64,000 bases of DNA from Ottowia testudinis (GCF_017498525.1 NZ_CP071796.1:3658001-3722000), one strand, 5' to 3'. Shown: positions 21,234 through 27,535, counted from the first letter of the stretch. Notes: a model not told the origin generated them from the letters alone. A program made the numbers and translations.

Positions 21234-21605
21234 TCAATGTGGGGACCCGGCCATCGCCTTGAGCTGCTGGCGCAGCGCGCGGCGCCCGGCGGCGTTGGTG
21301 GCACGCCAAGCGGCCAGGGCCAAATCCAGAAACGCTTGCTCGGCAGCGCTCGGGCCGCTGGCGGAGCGCAACTCATCAAGCCAGCCGGTGGATCGATCGC
21401 AAAGCGCCTCAATCTGCCGCGCCAGCTTGTCACCGATCGGGCGCGATGATTTGATCTGGCTCCACATGCTGGGCGAGATTTGCAGCGTGGCTGCAAACGC
21501 CTGCTCCAGCCCCTTGGGCGGCGCGCCGGCGGCCAGCTGCTTTTCGGCATAGGTTTGGAACAGCGCCAGCACGTTCTGGCGGCGGGTCACGGTGAGGTTG
21601 GACAC
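21234..21605 (-). CDS. lambda-repressor-like HTH regulator, small
   Basis: About 123 residues with a central HTH (LEQAFAATLQISPSMWSQIKS) and the motif SRPIGDKLARQIEALCDRSTGWLD, similar to Xre/CI-type regulators common in Burkholderiales. Two GTG starts are possible (21632 or 21605); neither has a clear ribosome site. I prefer 21605 (VSNLTVTRRQN) because 21632 would leave a leader of only a few bases after the predicted promoter. A promoter and a perfect 15-bp palindrome lie just upstream, consistent with autoregulation. It borders the tRNA-array island. Confidence 0.75.
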   Translation of the reverse strand: MSNLTVTRRQNVLALFQTYAEKQLAAGAPPKGLEQAFAATLQISPSMWSQIKSSRPIGDKLARQIEALCDRSTGWLDELRSASGPSAAEQAFLDLALAAWRATNAAGRRALRQQLKAMAGSPH

Positions 21606-21645
21606 GAAAGTGTTTTGTTGACTCGGCACCACAGCCGAAAAAAAG

Positions 21646-21674
21646 ATTGTCGCCGCGCTTGACCGCGGAGTAAA
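21646..21674 (-). promoter_or_regulatory. promoter of the HTH regulator, overlapping an operator palindrome
   Basis: Minus-strand TTTACT (21669-21674), 17-bp spacer, GACAAT (21646-21651). The -35 overlaps the palindrome at 21670-21684. Confidence 0.5.
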
Positions 21675-21684
21675 GACTCTTTAC
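21670..21684. promoter_or_regulatory. candidate operator, perfect 6-3-6 palindrome
   Basis: GTAAAGACTCTTTAC has two perfect 6-base arms around a 3-base centre, placed across the -35 of the HTH regulator promoter. It could bind the regulator's dimer. Confidence 0.5.
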
Positions 21685-21746
21685 AGTCCATCCCATCGCC
21701 CATTCAGGGCTTTTTGCAACCTCCAAGAAATTTTCAAGGCTTCATC

Positions 21747-21941
21747 GTGAAAACCGCATTCGTCACCACAGCGCGCACCGGCTTCGGCCGGGCGGTGGCG
21801 TGCGTGCGCGGCGGTTTTGCCAAGCCCCATCACGCCATCGGCAGTTGGCAAGCCAGCAAGCGACCCATGGGCTGTGCCCAGGGATATCTGCAGCTTGATC
21901 CGCGCGAGAACACCATTCTTCCGGGGGAGGGCCACACGTAA
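21747..21941 (+). CDS. small protein of unknown function, 64 residues
   Basis: GTG-initiated frame preceded by CAAGG at about -10, with GC-rich third positions like neighbouring genes. The product starts VKTAFVTTARTGFGRAV and ends DPRENTILPGEGHT. No family recognised and no membrane segment. It is divergent from the HTH regulator and is followed by hairpins and a strong terminator, so a short independent transcript is likely. Confidence 0.45.
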   Translation: MKTAFVTTARTGFGRAVACVRGGFAKPHHAIGSWQASKRPMGCAQGYLQLDPRENTILPGEGHT

Positions 21942-21961
21942 AGCGTGCGCCCTCCAAGCCA

Positions 21962-22026
21962 GGCACCTGCGCACAGGTGCCCCAAGGCGGCCCGGAATCC
22001 GAAAGGTTCCGGGCCGTTTTGTTTTT
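21962..22026 (+). terminator. tandem hairpins with a rho-independent terminator
   Basis: First hairpin GGCACCTGCGCACAGGTGCC (21962-21981). The terminator proper is CGGCCCGGAA / TTCCGGGCCG around a 9-base loop (21988-22016), followed by TTTTGTTTTT. It ends the small 21.75-kb transcript. From here to 22358 I see no gene and no convincing promoter. Confidence 0.8.
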
Positions 22027-22358
22027 CAACCTTCAACCTGAGTGGGGTGATCACACCGCACCTGCCTCGCCCGATGGCGCGGCACCGATCTTTAACAAAA
22101 CAGAGCAAGGCTGGCCCGCATCTGGACGGTTCACAGCCTTGCAAAGAAAAAGGCGAAGCGCTGGTACTGCGTGATGAATGCGCGCGGCAAACAGCACTTC
22201 GCCCCACTTCGGGTGTGCCCACGCACTCCGTTTGCCGCATTTGCATGGTGTTGGCGGCGCGGGATGTGCGCGGCGCCGACGGGCGCCACGTGCAGCGATA
22301 CACCGCATCCGACGGGATGCTCGCGCGCGGGCACAGCCGAAGTGGAATTTCGTATTTG

Positions 22359-22435
22359 GCCCCGGTGACGGAACCGGCATACGTCCCTGTCTCAGACACA
22401 GGGTTTTGGGAGTTCGAATCTCCCCTGGGGCACCA
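22359..22435 (+). tRNA. tRNA-Leu(CAG) with a shortened variable arm
   Basis: 77 nt with encoded CCA. Acceptor GCCCCGG/CTGGGGC pairs fully, T arm GGGAG/CTCCC, anticodon loop CTCAGAC (CAG). The D arm (ACG..CGT, loop GAACCGGCATA) is of the leucine type, but the long variable arm required of bacterial tRNA-Leu is missing and only about five bases remain. First gene of the array. Confidence 0.8.
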
Positions 22436-22441
22436 GCTTTT

Positions 22442-22533
22442 GGAGCGTTGGCCGAGTGGCCCAAGGCAACGGTTTGCTAAACCGTGACCGCATCTGACGC
22501 GGTCCGCTGGTTCGAATCCAGCACGCTCCGCCA
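22442..22533 (+). tRNA. tRNA-Ser(GCT)
   Basis: 92 nt, acceptor GGAGCGT/ACGCTCC, loop TTGCTAA (GCT), long variable arm (GACCGCATCTGACGCGGTC), encoded CCA. It looks functional. Confidence 0.92.
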
Positions 22534-22548
22534 GTTTTTTCAGATTTT

Positions 22549-22624
22549 GGGGATGTAGCTCAATCGGGAGAGCGCCTGCCTTGCACGCAGGAGGTTGCGG
22601 GTTCGAAGCCGGCCATTTCCACCA
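22549..22624 (+). tRNA. tRNA-Ala(TGC), degenerate second copy
   Basis: 76 nt, anticodon TGC in CTTGCAC, encoded CCA. Acceptor GGGGATG/CATTTCC has two G-U pairs and the T stem GCGGG/CCGGC contains a G-G mismatch. It differs clearly from the rrn tRNA-Ala at 1707-1782. Confidence 0.85.
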
Positions 22625-22632
22625 GTTTTCGC

Positions 22633-22708
22633 CACGGTTTAGCTCAGTAGGTAGAGCGCTTGCTTTGGGAGCATGAGGCCGAAGGTTCGAGACCTTCAAC
22701 CGTGACCA
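22633..22708 (+). tRNA. tRNA-Pro(TGG)
   Basis: 76 nt, acceptor CACGGTT/AACCGTG (C1-G72, as in bacterial tRNA-Pro), loop TTTGGGA (TGG), encoded CCA. One mismatch in the anticodon stem (position 28-42). Confidence 0.88.
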
Positions 22709-22715
22709 GTTTTTT

Positions 22716-22792
22716 GTCGTGTTCGTCTAGCCGGCCCAGGACAGCGTGTTTTCAACTCGCCAACGGGGGTTCGAATCCCCCACACGACGCCA
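22716..22792 (+). tRNA. tRNA-Glu(TTC)
   Basis: 77 nt, acceptor GTCGTGT/ACACGAC, D region TCGTCTAG typical of tRNA-Glu, loop TTTTCAA (TTC), encoded GCCA. The anticodon stem GCGTG/CTCGC has one T-T mismatch. Confidence 0.88.
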
Positions 22793-22800
22793 GTCCGCCT

Positions 22801-22876
22801 GCTTCGTTAACTCAGCGGTCAGAGTGCCGGCCTGTCTAGCCGGAAGCCGCGGGTTCGAATCCTGCACGGGGCGCCA
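22801..22876 (+). tRNA. tRNA-Asp(GTC)
   Basis: 76 nt, acceptor GCTTCGT/ACGGGGC with two G-U pairs, anticodon stem CCGGC/GCCGG, loop CTGTCTA (GTC), encoded CCA. A second, interrupted tRNA-Asp lies at 23521. Confidence 0.88.
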
Positions 22877-22887
22877 TTTTTTTCAAT

Positions 22888-22963
22888 ATCTCGGTAGCTC
22901 AACCGGCAGAGCAACGGCCTCCAAAGCCGAAGGTTGAGGGTTCGACTCCTTCCCGGGATGCCA
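22888..22963 (+). tRNA. tRNA-Trp(CCA)
   Basis: 76 nt, acceptor ATCTCGG/CCGGGAT, loop CTCCAAA (CCA), G discriminator as in tRNA-Trp, encoded CCA. Anticodon stem position 27-43 is an A-A mismatch. Confidence 0.88.
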
Positions 22964-22973
22964 ATTCTTATAT

Positions 22974-23211
22974 GCCCCGCTGGCGCAATGGATCAGCGCA
23001 CCAGTGTCGCGTTGCGCCTGAGATGTCGGATGGCCGCGCTGTGATCGGCGCGCAGCGCAAGGCGCAGACCGCAGCCAAGGCTGAATGCCTTGGCAAGGAC
23101 TGCAACGCCGCGATGCGTGGCGAGCACAAGCGGACACCGGCAGATCAGGTGCGACGCGACACTCAACTACGAAGTCGGGGGTTGCAGGTTCGAGTCCTGC
23201 GCGGGGCGCCA
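22974..23211 (+). pseudogene. tRNA-Arg(ACG) interrupted in the anticodon arm by a ~161-bp palindromic element
   Basis: The 5' part (22974-23002) gives acceptor GCCCCGC, D stem GCGC/GCGC and the first two bases of the anticodon stem. The 3' part (23164-23211) resumes with loop CTACGAA (ACG), T stem GCAGG/CCTGC, acceptor GCGGGGC and GCCA. Removing 23003-23163 leaves exactly 77 nt with a cloverleaf, though the anticodon stem has two mismatches. Unless the insert is removed from the RNA, the gene is inactive. Confidence 0.75.
23003..23163 (+). mobile_element. MITE-like palindromic element inside tRNA-Arg
   Basis: 161 bp with imperfect 23-bp terminal inverted repeats beginning AGTGTCGCGTTGCGCC on the left and AGTGTCGCGTCGCACC on the right (complement). 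The centre (about 23055-23110) contains the core GCAGCCAAGG..CCTTGGCAAGGA.TGCAACGCCGC shared with the other elements of this window. No ORF. No target duplication is obvious. Confidence 0.65.
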
Positions 23212-23220
23212 CATTCTTAT

Positions 23221-23301
23221 AGCGCGGTAGCCAAGTGGTCGAAGGCAGCGGCTTGCAAAGCCGTTCATTCATCGCGAGTTCGAATCTCGCCCGCGCTTCC
23301 A
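23221..23301 (+). tRNA. tRNA-Cys(GCA)
   Basis: 81 nt, acceptor AGCGCGG/CCGCGCT, loop TTGCAAA (GCA), U discriminator as in tRNA-Cys, encoded CCA. The variable loop is longer than usual (about nine bases). Confidence 0.85.
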
Positions 23302-23333
23302 CTCTTTCACTCACTCACCTCAAGGAGAACCGC

Positions 23334-23513
23334 ATGCGCAAGCAGCAAACCGCCGTGCCGGCGGCTCATCCGGCCGAGCCCAAGGCTCACGCACCTTCCG
23401 CAATTCGCGTGCTGCGAACGACGGCACGGCTGTGGCTGCCCGCCGCGTTGCTGCGGCCCAAGCCGCCAAGCGTGCCGCTCGACGAGCGCGTGCGCCGCGT
23501 CGGCGAATGGTGA
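23334..23513 (+). CDS. small basic protein of unknown function, 59 residues
   Basis: ATG 23334 is preceded by AAGGAGAA at ideal spacing. The product MRKQQTAVPAAHPAEPK.. is Arg/Ala/Pro-rich and ends VRRVGEW. No known family recognised. It sits between tRNA-Cys and the interrupted tRNA-Asp, so it may be co-transcribed with the array. The strong ribosome site argues for expression. Composition matches neighbouring DNA. Confidence 0.5.
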   Translation: MRKQQTAVPAAHPAEPKAHAPSAIRVLRTTARLWLPAALLRPKPPSVPLDERVRRVGEW

Positions 23514-23520
23514 TGTTCAT

Positions 23521-23758
23521 TGCCCGATAGCTCAGTCGGTAGAGCGCCTGGCTGTCGAGGCAACACTGAACAAGTCCTCGCGGCGCTGGCACCTGTTGAT
23601 TTGTGCGGTCTGCGGCGTTGCAAATCCTCGCCATAGCGCGGGCTATGGCTGTGGTTTGCGCCTTGCATCCCATCCCAAACCACAGCGCCAGCATCCACGG
23701 GACTTGCTCAGCGTTGCCTGCAAGGTTGTCGGGGGTTCGATCCCTCCTCAGGCAGCCA
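23521..23758 (+). pseudogene. tRNA-Asp(GTC) interrupted at the anticodon loop by a ~160-bp palindromic element
   Basis: The 5' part (23521-23558) gives acceptor TGCCCGA, D arm GCTC/GAGC, anticodon stem CCTGG and full loop CTGTCGA (GTC). The 3' part resumes at about 23719-23721 with CAAGG, T stem GGGGG/CCTCC, acceptor TCAGGCA and GCCA. The joined RNA would be 76-78 nt. The break falls between positions 38 and 39, right after the loop. One acceptor and one anticodon-stem mismatch. Confidence 0.75.
23559..23718 (+). mobile_element. MITE-like palindromic element inside tRNA-Asp
   Basis: 160 bp with terminal inverted repeats of consensus GGCAACRCTGARCAAGTCC. Nearly the same 160-bp sequence occurs at 41175-41334. 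Its complement contains the core GGCGAGGATTTGCAACGCCG shared with the tRNA-Arg insert. No coding capacity. Confidence 0.8.
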
Positions 23759-23769
23759 TCTCTTTCAAC

Positions 23770-23847
23770 GGTGTCCATGGCGCAGCAGGTCAGCGCGTCG
23801 GGTCGTGACCCCGAAGGTCGCCGGTTCGATCCCGGCTGGACACCCCA
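23770..23847 (+). tRNA. tRNA-His(GTG)
   Basis: Acceptor GTGTCCA/TGGACAC with the extra 5' G (23770) opposite C73, the identity pair of tRNA-His. Anticodon stem TCGGG/CCCGA, loop TCGTGAC (GTG), encoded CCA. Position 33 is C instead of the near-universal U. Confidence 0.85.
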
Positions 23848-23853
23848 TCGTTT

Positions 23854-23928
23854 TGTCCGATAGCTCAGCGGTAGAGCGCTGCCCTCATAAGGCAGGGCGC
23901 GGTGGTTCGAATCCACCTCGGACAACCA
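23854..23928 (+). tRNA. tRNA-Met(CAT), elongator or Ile2 type
   Basis: 75 nt, acceptor TGTCCGA/TCGGACA, anticodon stem CTGCC/GGCAG, loop CTCATAA (CAT), encoded CCA. It is not an initiator: 1-72 is paired and the three G-C pairs of initiator tRNA are absent. Lysidine-modified Ile2 cannot be excluded. Confidence 0.87.
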
Positions 23929-23939
23929 GTTCTTTTCTT

Positions 23940-24016
23940 GCGCGCTTAGCTCAGCAGGCCAGAGCACCCGGCTTTTAACCGGATGGTCCGAGGTTCGAAT
24001 CCTCGAGCGCGCACCA
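23940..24016 (+). tRNA. tRNA-Lys(TTT)
   Basis: 77 nt, acceptor GCGCGCT/AGCGCGC, loop CTTTTAA (TTT), encoded CCA. Anticodon-stem end pair 27-43 is a C-A mismatch. Confidence 0.9.
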
Positions 24017-24023
24017 CATTCAC

Positions 24024-24099
24024 CGGGGCATAGCTCAATTGGTAGAGCAGCGCACTTTGAATGCGCAGGTTGAAGGTTCGAATCCTTCTGCCCTTGCCA
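24024..24099 (+). tRNA. tRNA-Gln(TTG)
   Basis: 76 nt, anticodon stem GCGCA/TGCGC, loop CTTTGAA (TTG), encoded GCCA. The first acceptor pair is C-T, so 1-72 is open. Confidence 0.85.
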
Positions 24100-24138
24100 C
24101 TTCATTTGACCGTCAACGGCCGCGAAAGGAGGCCCGCC

Positions 24139-24717
24139 ATGCCAACCCATTGCTACAGCCAAGTGCTGCAACTCGACATCCAGGGCACGCCGCAGGCGTG
24201 GATCACGCTGGAGCAGGCCGCCACGCACGTGGCCCGCGAGGCCGTGGCCTGGTTCGAGGGCGGCGGCGCGCCATTGGCGGTGTTGCGCGGCGGCTTCAAC
24301 GTGGCGCGCGGGCGGCAGTCGGTGATCGAGGTGCCGCCCATCATCGCGTTGCATGGCGCGGCGCAGGTGAATTTGTTCGACATCGTGCCGGCCGTGACCA
24401 AGCCCAAGCTGCTGCGCCGCGACCGCCACACCTGCGCGTATTGCGGGCTGGTGCATGCCGAGCGCGACTTGCAGTGCGAGCACATCGTGCCCGCCTCGCG
24501 CGGCGGCGCGTGGAACTGGATGAACCTGGTCACCGCCTGCGCGGCGTGCAACGGCCGCAAAGCCAACCGCACGCCGGACGAGGCAGGCATGCCGCTGGTG
24601 TACCTGCCCTACGTGCCCAGCCGCTTCGAGAGCTTTCTGCTCGAAGGCCGCCGCATCCGCGCCGACGTGCACGAGTGGCTGGCCCTGCGGCTGCCAAAGC
24701 ATTCGCGTCTGAATTGA
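24139..24717 (+). CDS. HNH endonuclease
   Basis: A 192-residue protein with a C-terminal HNH domain. Zinc-type pairs CAYC (near residue 98) and CAAC (near 135) flank CEHIVPASRGGAWNWMNLVTA, whose core is CEHIVPASRGG; the His and Asn of the fold are present. ATG 24139 is preceded by AAAGGAGG at good spacing. It lies inside the tRNA array between tRNA-Gln and a tRNA remnant. HNH proteins of this type are widespread single genes in Burkholderiales. A role in mobility of the array or in nucleic-acid defence is speculation. Confidence 0.88.
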   Translation: MPTHCYSQVLQLDIQGTPQAWITLEQAATHVAREAVAWFEGGGAPLAVLRGGFNVARGRQSVIEVPPIIALHGAAQVNLFDIVPAVTKPKLLRRDRHTCAYCGLVHAERDLQCEHIVPASRGGAWNWMNLVTACAACNGRKANRTPDEAGMPLVYLPYVPSRFESFLLEGRRIRADVHEWLALRLPKHSRLN

Positions 24718-24884
24718 CCTTGCCGATTCACGCGCGTCAACGCATCTGCTGCGAAAAGCGGAACGCTCACAGGTCAGGGGTTGGCGGTAAAGCCGCGCCC
24801 CGCCGGTGCGTGGCGCCCCGTTTCTGAACGGGTGGTGGCCACGTGTGCCGCGCCGCTGGAAGCAGTTGATACGGACGATCAATG

Positions 24885-24930
24885 GTTGCACCGCTTGCGG
24901 TGCCGGGTTCGAGTCCCGGGTCGCCCGCCT
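24885..24930 (+). pseudogene. tRNA 3'-half remnant
   Basis: T arm CCGGG TTCGAGT CCCGG followed by an acceptor-like GTCGCCCG and CCT instead of CCA. I cannot find a matching 5' acceptor (expected about GGGCGAC) in 24718-24885, so it is a fragment whose identity cannot be assigned. The rest of 24718-24931 shows no gene. Confidence 0.45.
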
Positions 24931-24931
24931 G

Positions 24932-25006
24932 TTATGGATAGCTCACGGGTAGAGCAGCGAATTCTTAATTCGTCGGTCGCAGGTTCGACTCCTGCTCCAT
25001 AAGCCA
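24932..25006 (+). tRNA. tRNA-Lys(CTT)
   Basis: 75 nt, acceptor TTATGGA/TCCATAA, anticodon stem GCGAA/TTCGT, loop TTCTTAA (CTT), encoded GCCA. Last gene of the array. The following 25007-25371 has no recognisable gene, only a short inverted repeat (GTTGCCAC..GTGGCAAC near 25182-25213) and a small palindromic repeat near 25297-25330. Confidence 0.87.
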
Positions 25007-25371
25007 AACCGGTCGAAAGACCACCCCGCCGAACGCGGCGTGCGCAGTGCGCGTGGTGCGCCATGGCCGGGGCCTTTGTGGCCCCGTGTTGCTGGAAAGC
25101 ACCGCGCGCACCCGCGGCGCCGTCAGCCTGGCCGCTTCGTGCCCGGGCCACTCACGGCGGGCGCACACGGCCAGCGGCGCCGTTGCCACTCGCCCTGAGG
25201 CAGTGGCAACAGCCCCGCGCACCGTGCCCGCCCCCGCCGTGCCACCCGAGCCCGCGGCCAATGCTGTAACGGCAACCCGATTACTCTCAAATCAATAGCT
25301 ACCTGCGCAAACCTGGCAAGCGCAAAACCCTGATTTGGCTTCAAACCACGCTGCAACCCAAGGAGAACAAC

Positions 25372-26508
25372 ATGAAACTCAAGCGTGTCACCGTCAAGAA
25401 AAACGAGCGCGGCCTGCTGCTGCGCAATGGCGATTTCGATCGCGTGTTGCAGCCCGGCACGCATTGGCTTTTCGACGGCTTCGATGCCCTGCGCGTCGAA
25501 ACCTTCGCCATCGAGCAAACCGCCTTCACGCACGGCCTGGCCGACTACCTGATGGCCAAGGAGCCCGAGGTGGTCGCGCGCGAGTTCGTGCGCGTGGACT
25601 TGAGCGAAACGCAAGTAGGCCTGCGCTTTGAAGACGGCGTGCTGGTCGAACTGCTGGCGCCCGCCACGCGCCGCCTGTACTGGAAGGGCCTGCGCGAGGT
25701 GCGTGTGGAAGTGATCGACATCAGCGCCACGCCTGAGCTGCCGCCCGATCTGGTGCAGCGCCTGACGCAAACGCAACTGCGTTCGCGCCCCGTCGCCGGC
25801 CTGGCCGGCGTGCTGCACGTGCAGGTGCCCGAACACGGCGCCGGCGTGCTGTGGATCGACGGCAAGCTGGATCGCCTGCTGCCGCCCGGCAGCCACGCGT
25901 TCTGGAAGTTCGGCCGCAACGTCGTGGTCGACAGCGTCGACCTGCGCCTGCAAGCGCTGGAAGTCACGGGTCAGGAAATCCTGACGCGCGACAAGGTGGC
26001 GCTGCGCCTGAACCTGCTGGCCACCTGGCGCTTTGCCGACGTGCTCGCGGCCTTCACCCAATTGCAAAAACCCGCGGAACACCTGTACCGCGAGCTGCAA
26101 CTGGGCCTGCGCGCGGCGGTGGGCACGCGCTCGCTCGATGAACTGCTGGAGAACAAGGCCGTCATCGACGAGGTGGTGACCGCGCACGTGACGGCCAGGC
26201 TGGCGGCCTTCGGCCTGGTGCTGGAAAGCGTCGGCGTGAAAGACATCGTGCTGCCCGGCGAGATGAAGACCATCCTGGCGCAGGTGGTCGAGGCCGAGAA
26301 AGCCGCGCAAGCCAACGTGATCCGCCGCCGCGAGGAAACGGCGGCCACGCGCTCGCTGCTCAACACGGCGAAGGTGATGGAAGGCTCGCCCCTGGCCTGG
26401 CGCATGAAAGAGCTGGAAACGCTGGAACGCGTGGCCGAGCGCATCGACAAGATCTCGGTGGTCGGCGGGCTGGATCAGGTGCTGAATGGGTTGGTGAAGC
26501 TGCGTTGA
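25372..26508 (+). CDS. slipin family (SPFH/Band 7) protein
   Basis: A 378-residue protein with two SPFH-like modules: residues about 1-120 (VKKNERGLLLRNGDFDRVLQPGTH core ERGLLLRNGDFDRVLQPG) and about 145-340, where EHGAGVLWIDGKLDRLLPPG repeats the same pattern, followed by band-7 sequence and a helical C-terminus. There is no clear transmembrane segment, unlike classical stomatins. Strong ribosome site AAGGAGAA before ATG 25372. Slipins of this long form are, to my knowledge, recurrent neighbours of rtcB/rtcA RNA-repair genes, which fits the RtcB remnant 1 kb downstream. Molecular role unknown. Confidence 0.88.
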   Translation: MKLKRVTVKKNERGLLLRNGDFDRVLQPGTHWLFDGFDALRVETFAIEQTAFTHGLADYLMAKEPEVVAREFVRVDLSETQVGLRFEDGVLVELLAPATRRLYWKGLREVRVEVIDISATPELPPDLVQRLTQTQLRSRPVAGLAGVLHVQVPEHGAGVLWIDGKLDRLLPPGSHAFWKFGRNVVVDSVDLRLQALEVTGQEILTRDKVALRLNLLATWRFADVLAAFTQLQKPAEHLYRELQLGLRAAVGTRSLDELLENKAVIDEVVTAHVTARLAAFGLVLESVGVKDIVLPGEMKTILAQVVEAEKAAQANVIRRREETAATRSLLNTAKVMEGSPLAWRMKELETLERVAERIDKISVVGGLDQVLNGLVKLR

Positions 26509-26518
26509 GCGGCTGTGT

Positions 26519-26617
26519 GCGGTAGGTTGGTGCCCCGCGCAGCGAAACCCAACAAACGCGGTTGATCGTGAGCCGCCGAGTGTTGGGGTTCATTGCATTC
26601 ACCCCAACCTACCGGGC
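26519..26617. repeat. GTAGGTTGGG-type inverted repeat after the slipin gene
   Basis: CGGTAGGTTGGTGCCCCGCG is answered by CCCCAACCTACCGGG about 75 bp later, so the whole stretch can fold back. A shorter relative (GTAGGTTGGGATGAACGCAG) lies at 54458-54490. It may act as the transcription end for the slipin gene. Confidence 0.55.
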
Positions 26618-26665
26618 TTCCATCATGATTGACGCACAGAGCGGCCTCTTCAAAAGCAAAATCGC

Positions 26666-27466
26666 ATGTCGAACGGATGGAACCCCGGCCGTCGCAACCG
26701 CCATGCCGGCACGGCGGCGCACGGCCATGGTCAAGACAACGTCATGGTGATCCCTGATCCGACCCGGGGCCGCTTGGCGTATTTCGAGCAACTGGGCGCG
26801 CCGGTCAACGTGCATCGGCGTATCGCTGGCACGCCGATGCGATTTTTCGTCGAGGAGCCGCTACAGGGTTCGTTTTATCCCTGCACGATCGATGACATCT
26901 GCACCTTGTTGACGCATTGCCCGTTGGACGACTGGAAAACGGTCGATTTCGTGGTGCTGCGCCAACCCACGCGCAAACAACGTACGCTGAGCCCGGTCTG
27001 GGGGCGCGCCATCTTCCATTACGACGGCGTTTGCGCCCCAGGCCCTGCGGTGGTGCTGGAGGCGCAAACGCTGGCGCCGTTCAAATGGCCGCGCGAATTG
27101 TCACCGGACAGCGCGCGCGAACTTGACCGGTTGCGCACCGACGGACACGATGTCCAGTTTGAAAGACGCCACTGGTGCATTACGCCAACGGCCCAATCGC
27201 TGCGGTACACCATGCTTTATCGAACGCTGCTGCATGAGATTGGCCATCACGTTGACTATGCAAACGATCTGGTCAGCGATCTGCCGTGGAGTCGTCATAC
27301 GCATAAGCGCAAGGAAGACTTCGCACACCGCTACGCCCATGATGTTTTTGCTCGCTTGAAGGCACAAGATGTATTGCCATTTCCACGCCAGTTGAACGAA
27401 GCAACTTTGACCGCTGAAGGCTTGTCACCGGAATGGTTTGAGCCGCCGCTCATGTCGCCTTTCTAA
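26666..27466 (+). CDS. zincin-like putative metallopeptidase of unknown family
   Basis: A 266-residue soluble protein whose only clear motif is HEIGHHVD near residue 189, a zincin HExxH with a further acidic residue. It is preceded by LRYTMLYRTLL, and a downstream HRYAHDVFARLK could supply the third ligand. No signal peptide, so presumably cytosolic. The start is uncertain: ATG 26666 or ATG 26744 (MVIPDPTRGR). It lies between the slipin gene and the RtcB remnant, so it is probably part of the same former operon. Activity is inferred from the motif only. Confidence 0.7.
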   Translation: MSNGWNPGRRNRHAGTAAHGHGQDNVMVIPDPTRGRLAYFEQLGAPVNVHRRIAGTPMRFFVEEPLQGSFYPCTIDDICTLLTHCPLDDWKTVDFVVLRQPTRKQRTLSPVWGRAIFHYDGVCAPGPAVVLEAQTLAPFKWPRELSPDSARELDRLRTDGHDVQFERRHWCITPTAQSLRYTMLYRTLLHEIGHHVDYANDLVSDLPWSRHTHKRKEDFAHRYAHDVFARLKAQDVLPFPRQLNEATLTAEGLSPEWFEPPLMSPF

Positions 27467-27502
27467 ATCAATTCTGGAGCAGGAAAATTCAAATTTCATA
27501 GC

Positions 27503-27535
27503 TGTTCGCGCTTGCCAATCAAGCGCCAGCGGCAC
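27503..27535 (+). repeat. dispersed small palindrome, TAGCTG..GCGCTTG family
   Basis: ATAGCTGTTCGCGCTTG, loop, CAAGCGCCAGCGG. Lies directly upstream of the RtcB remnant. Confidence 0.65.

Noticed and set aside
21735-22030. Riboswitch before the tRNA array
   Set aside because: Hairpins are simple terminator-type stems and no known aptamer pattern was recognised.
22040-22358. Sigma-54 promoter (RtcR-type) ahead of the array
   Set aside because: Several TGGC sites were examined, but none has GC at the right distance; rtcR is also absent from the window.
23003-23718. Group I introns in tRNA-Arg and tRNA-Asp
   Set aside because: The inserts carry terminal inverted repeats and one has an intergenic copy at 41175, which fits a mobile palindrome. 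I could not find group I core features, though this was by eye only.
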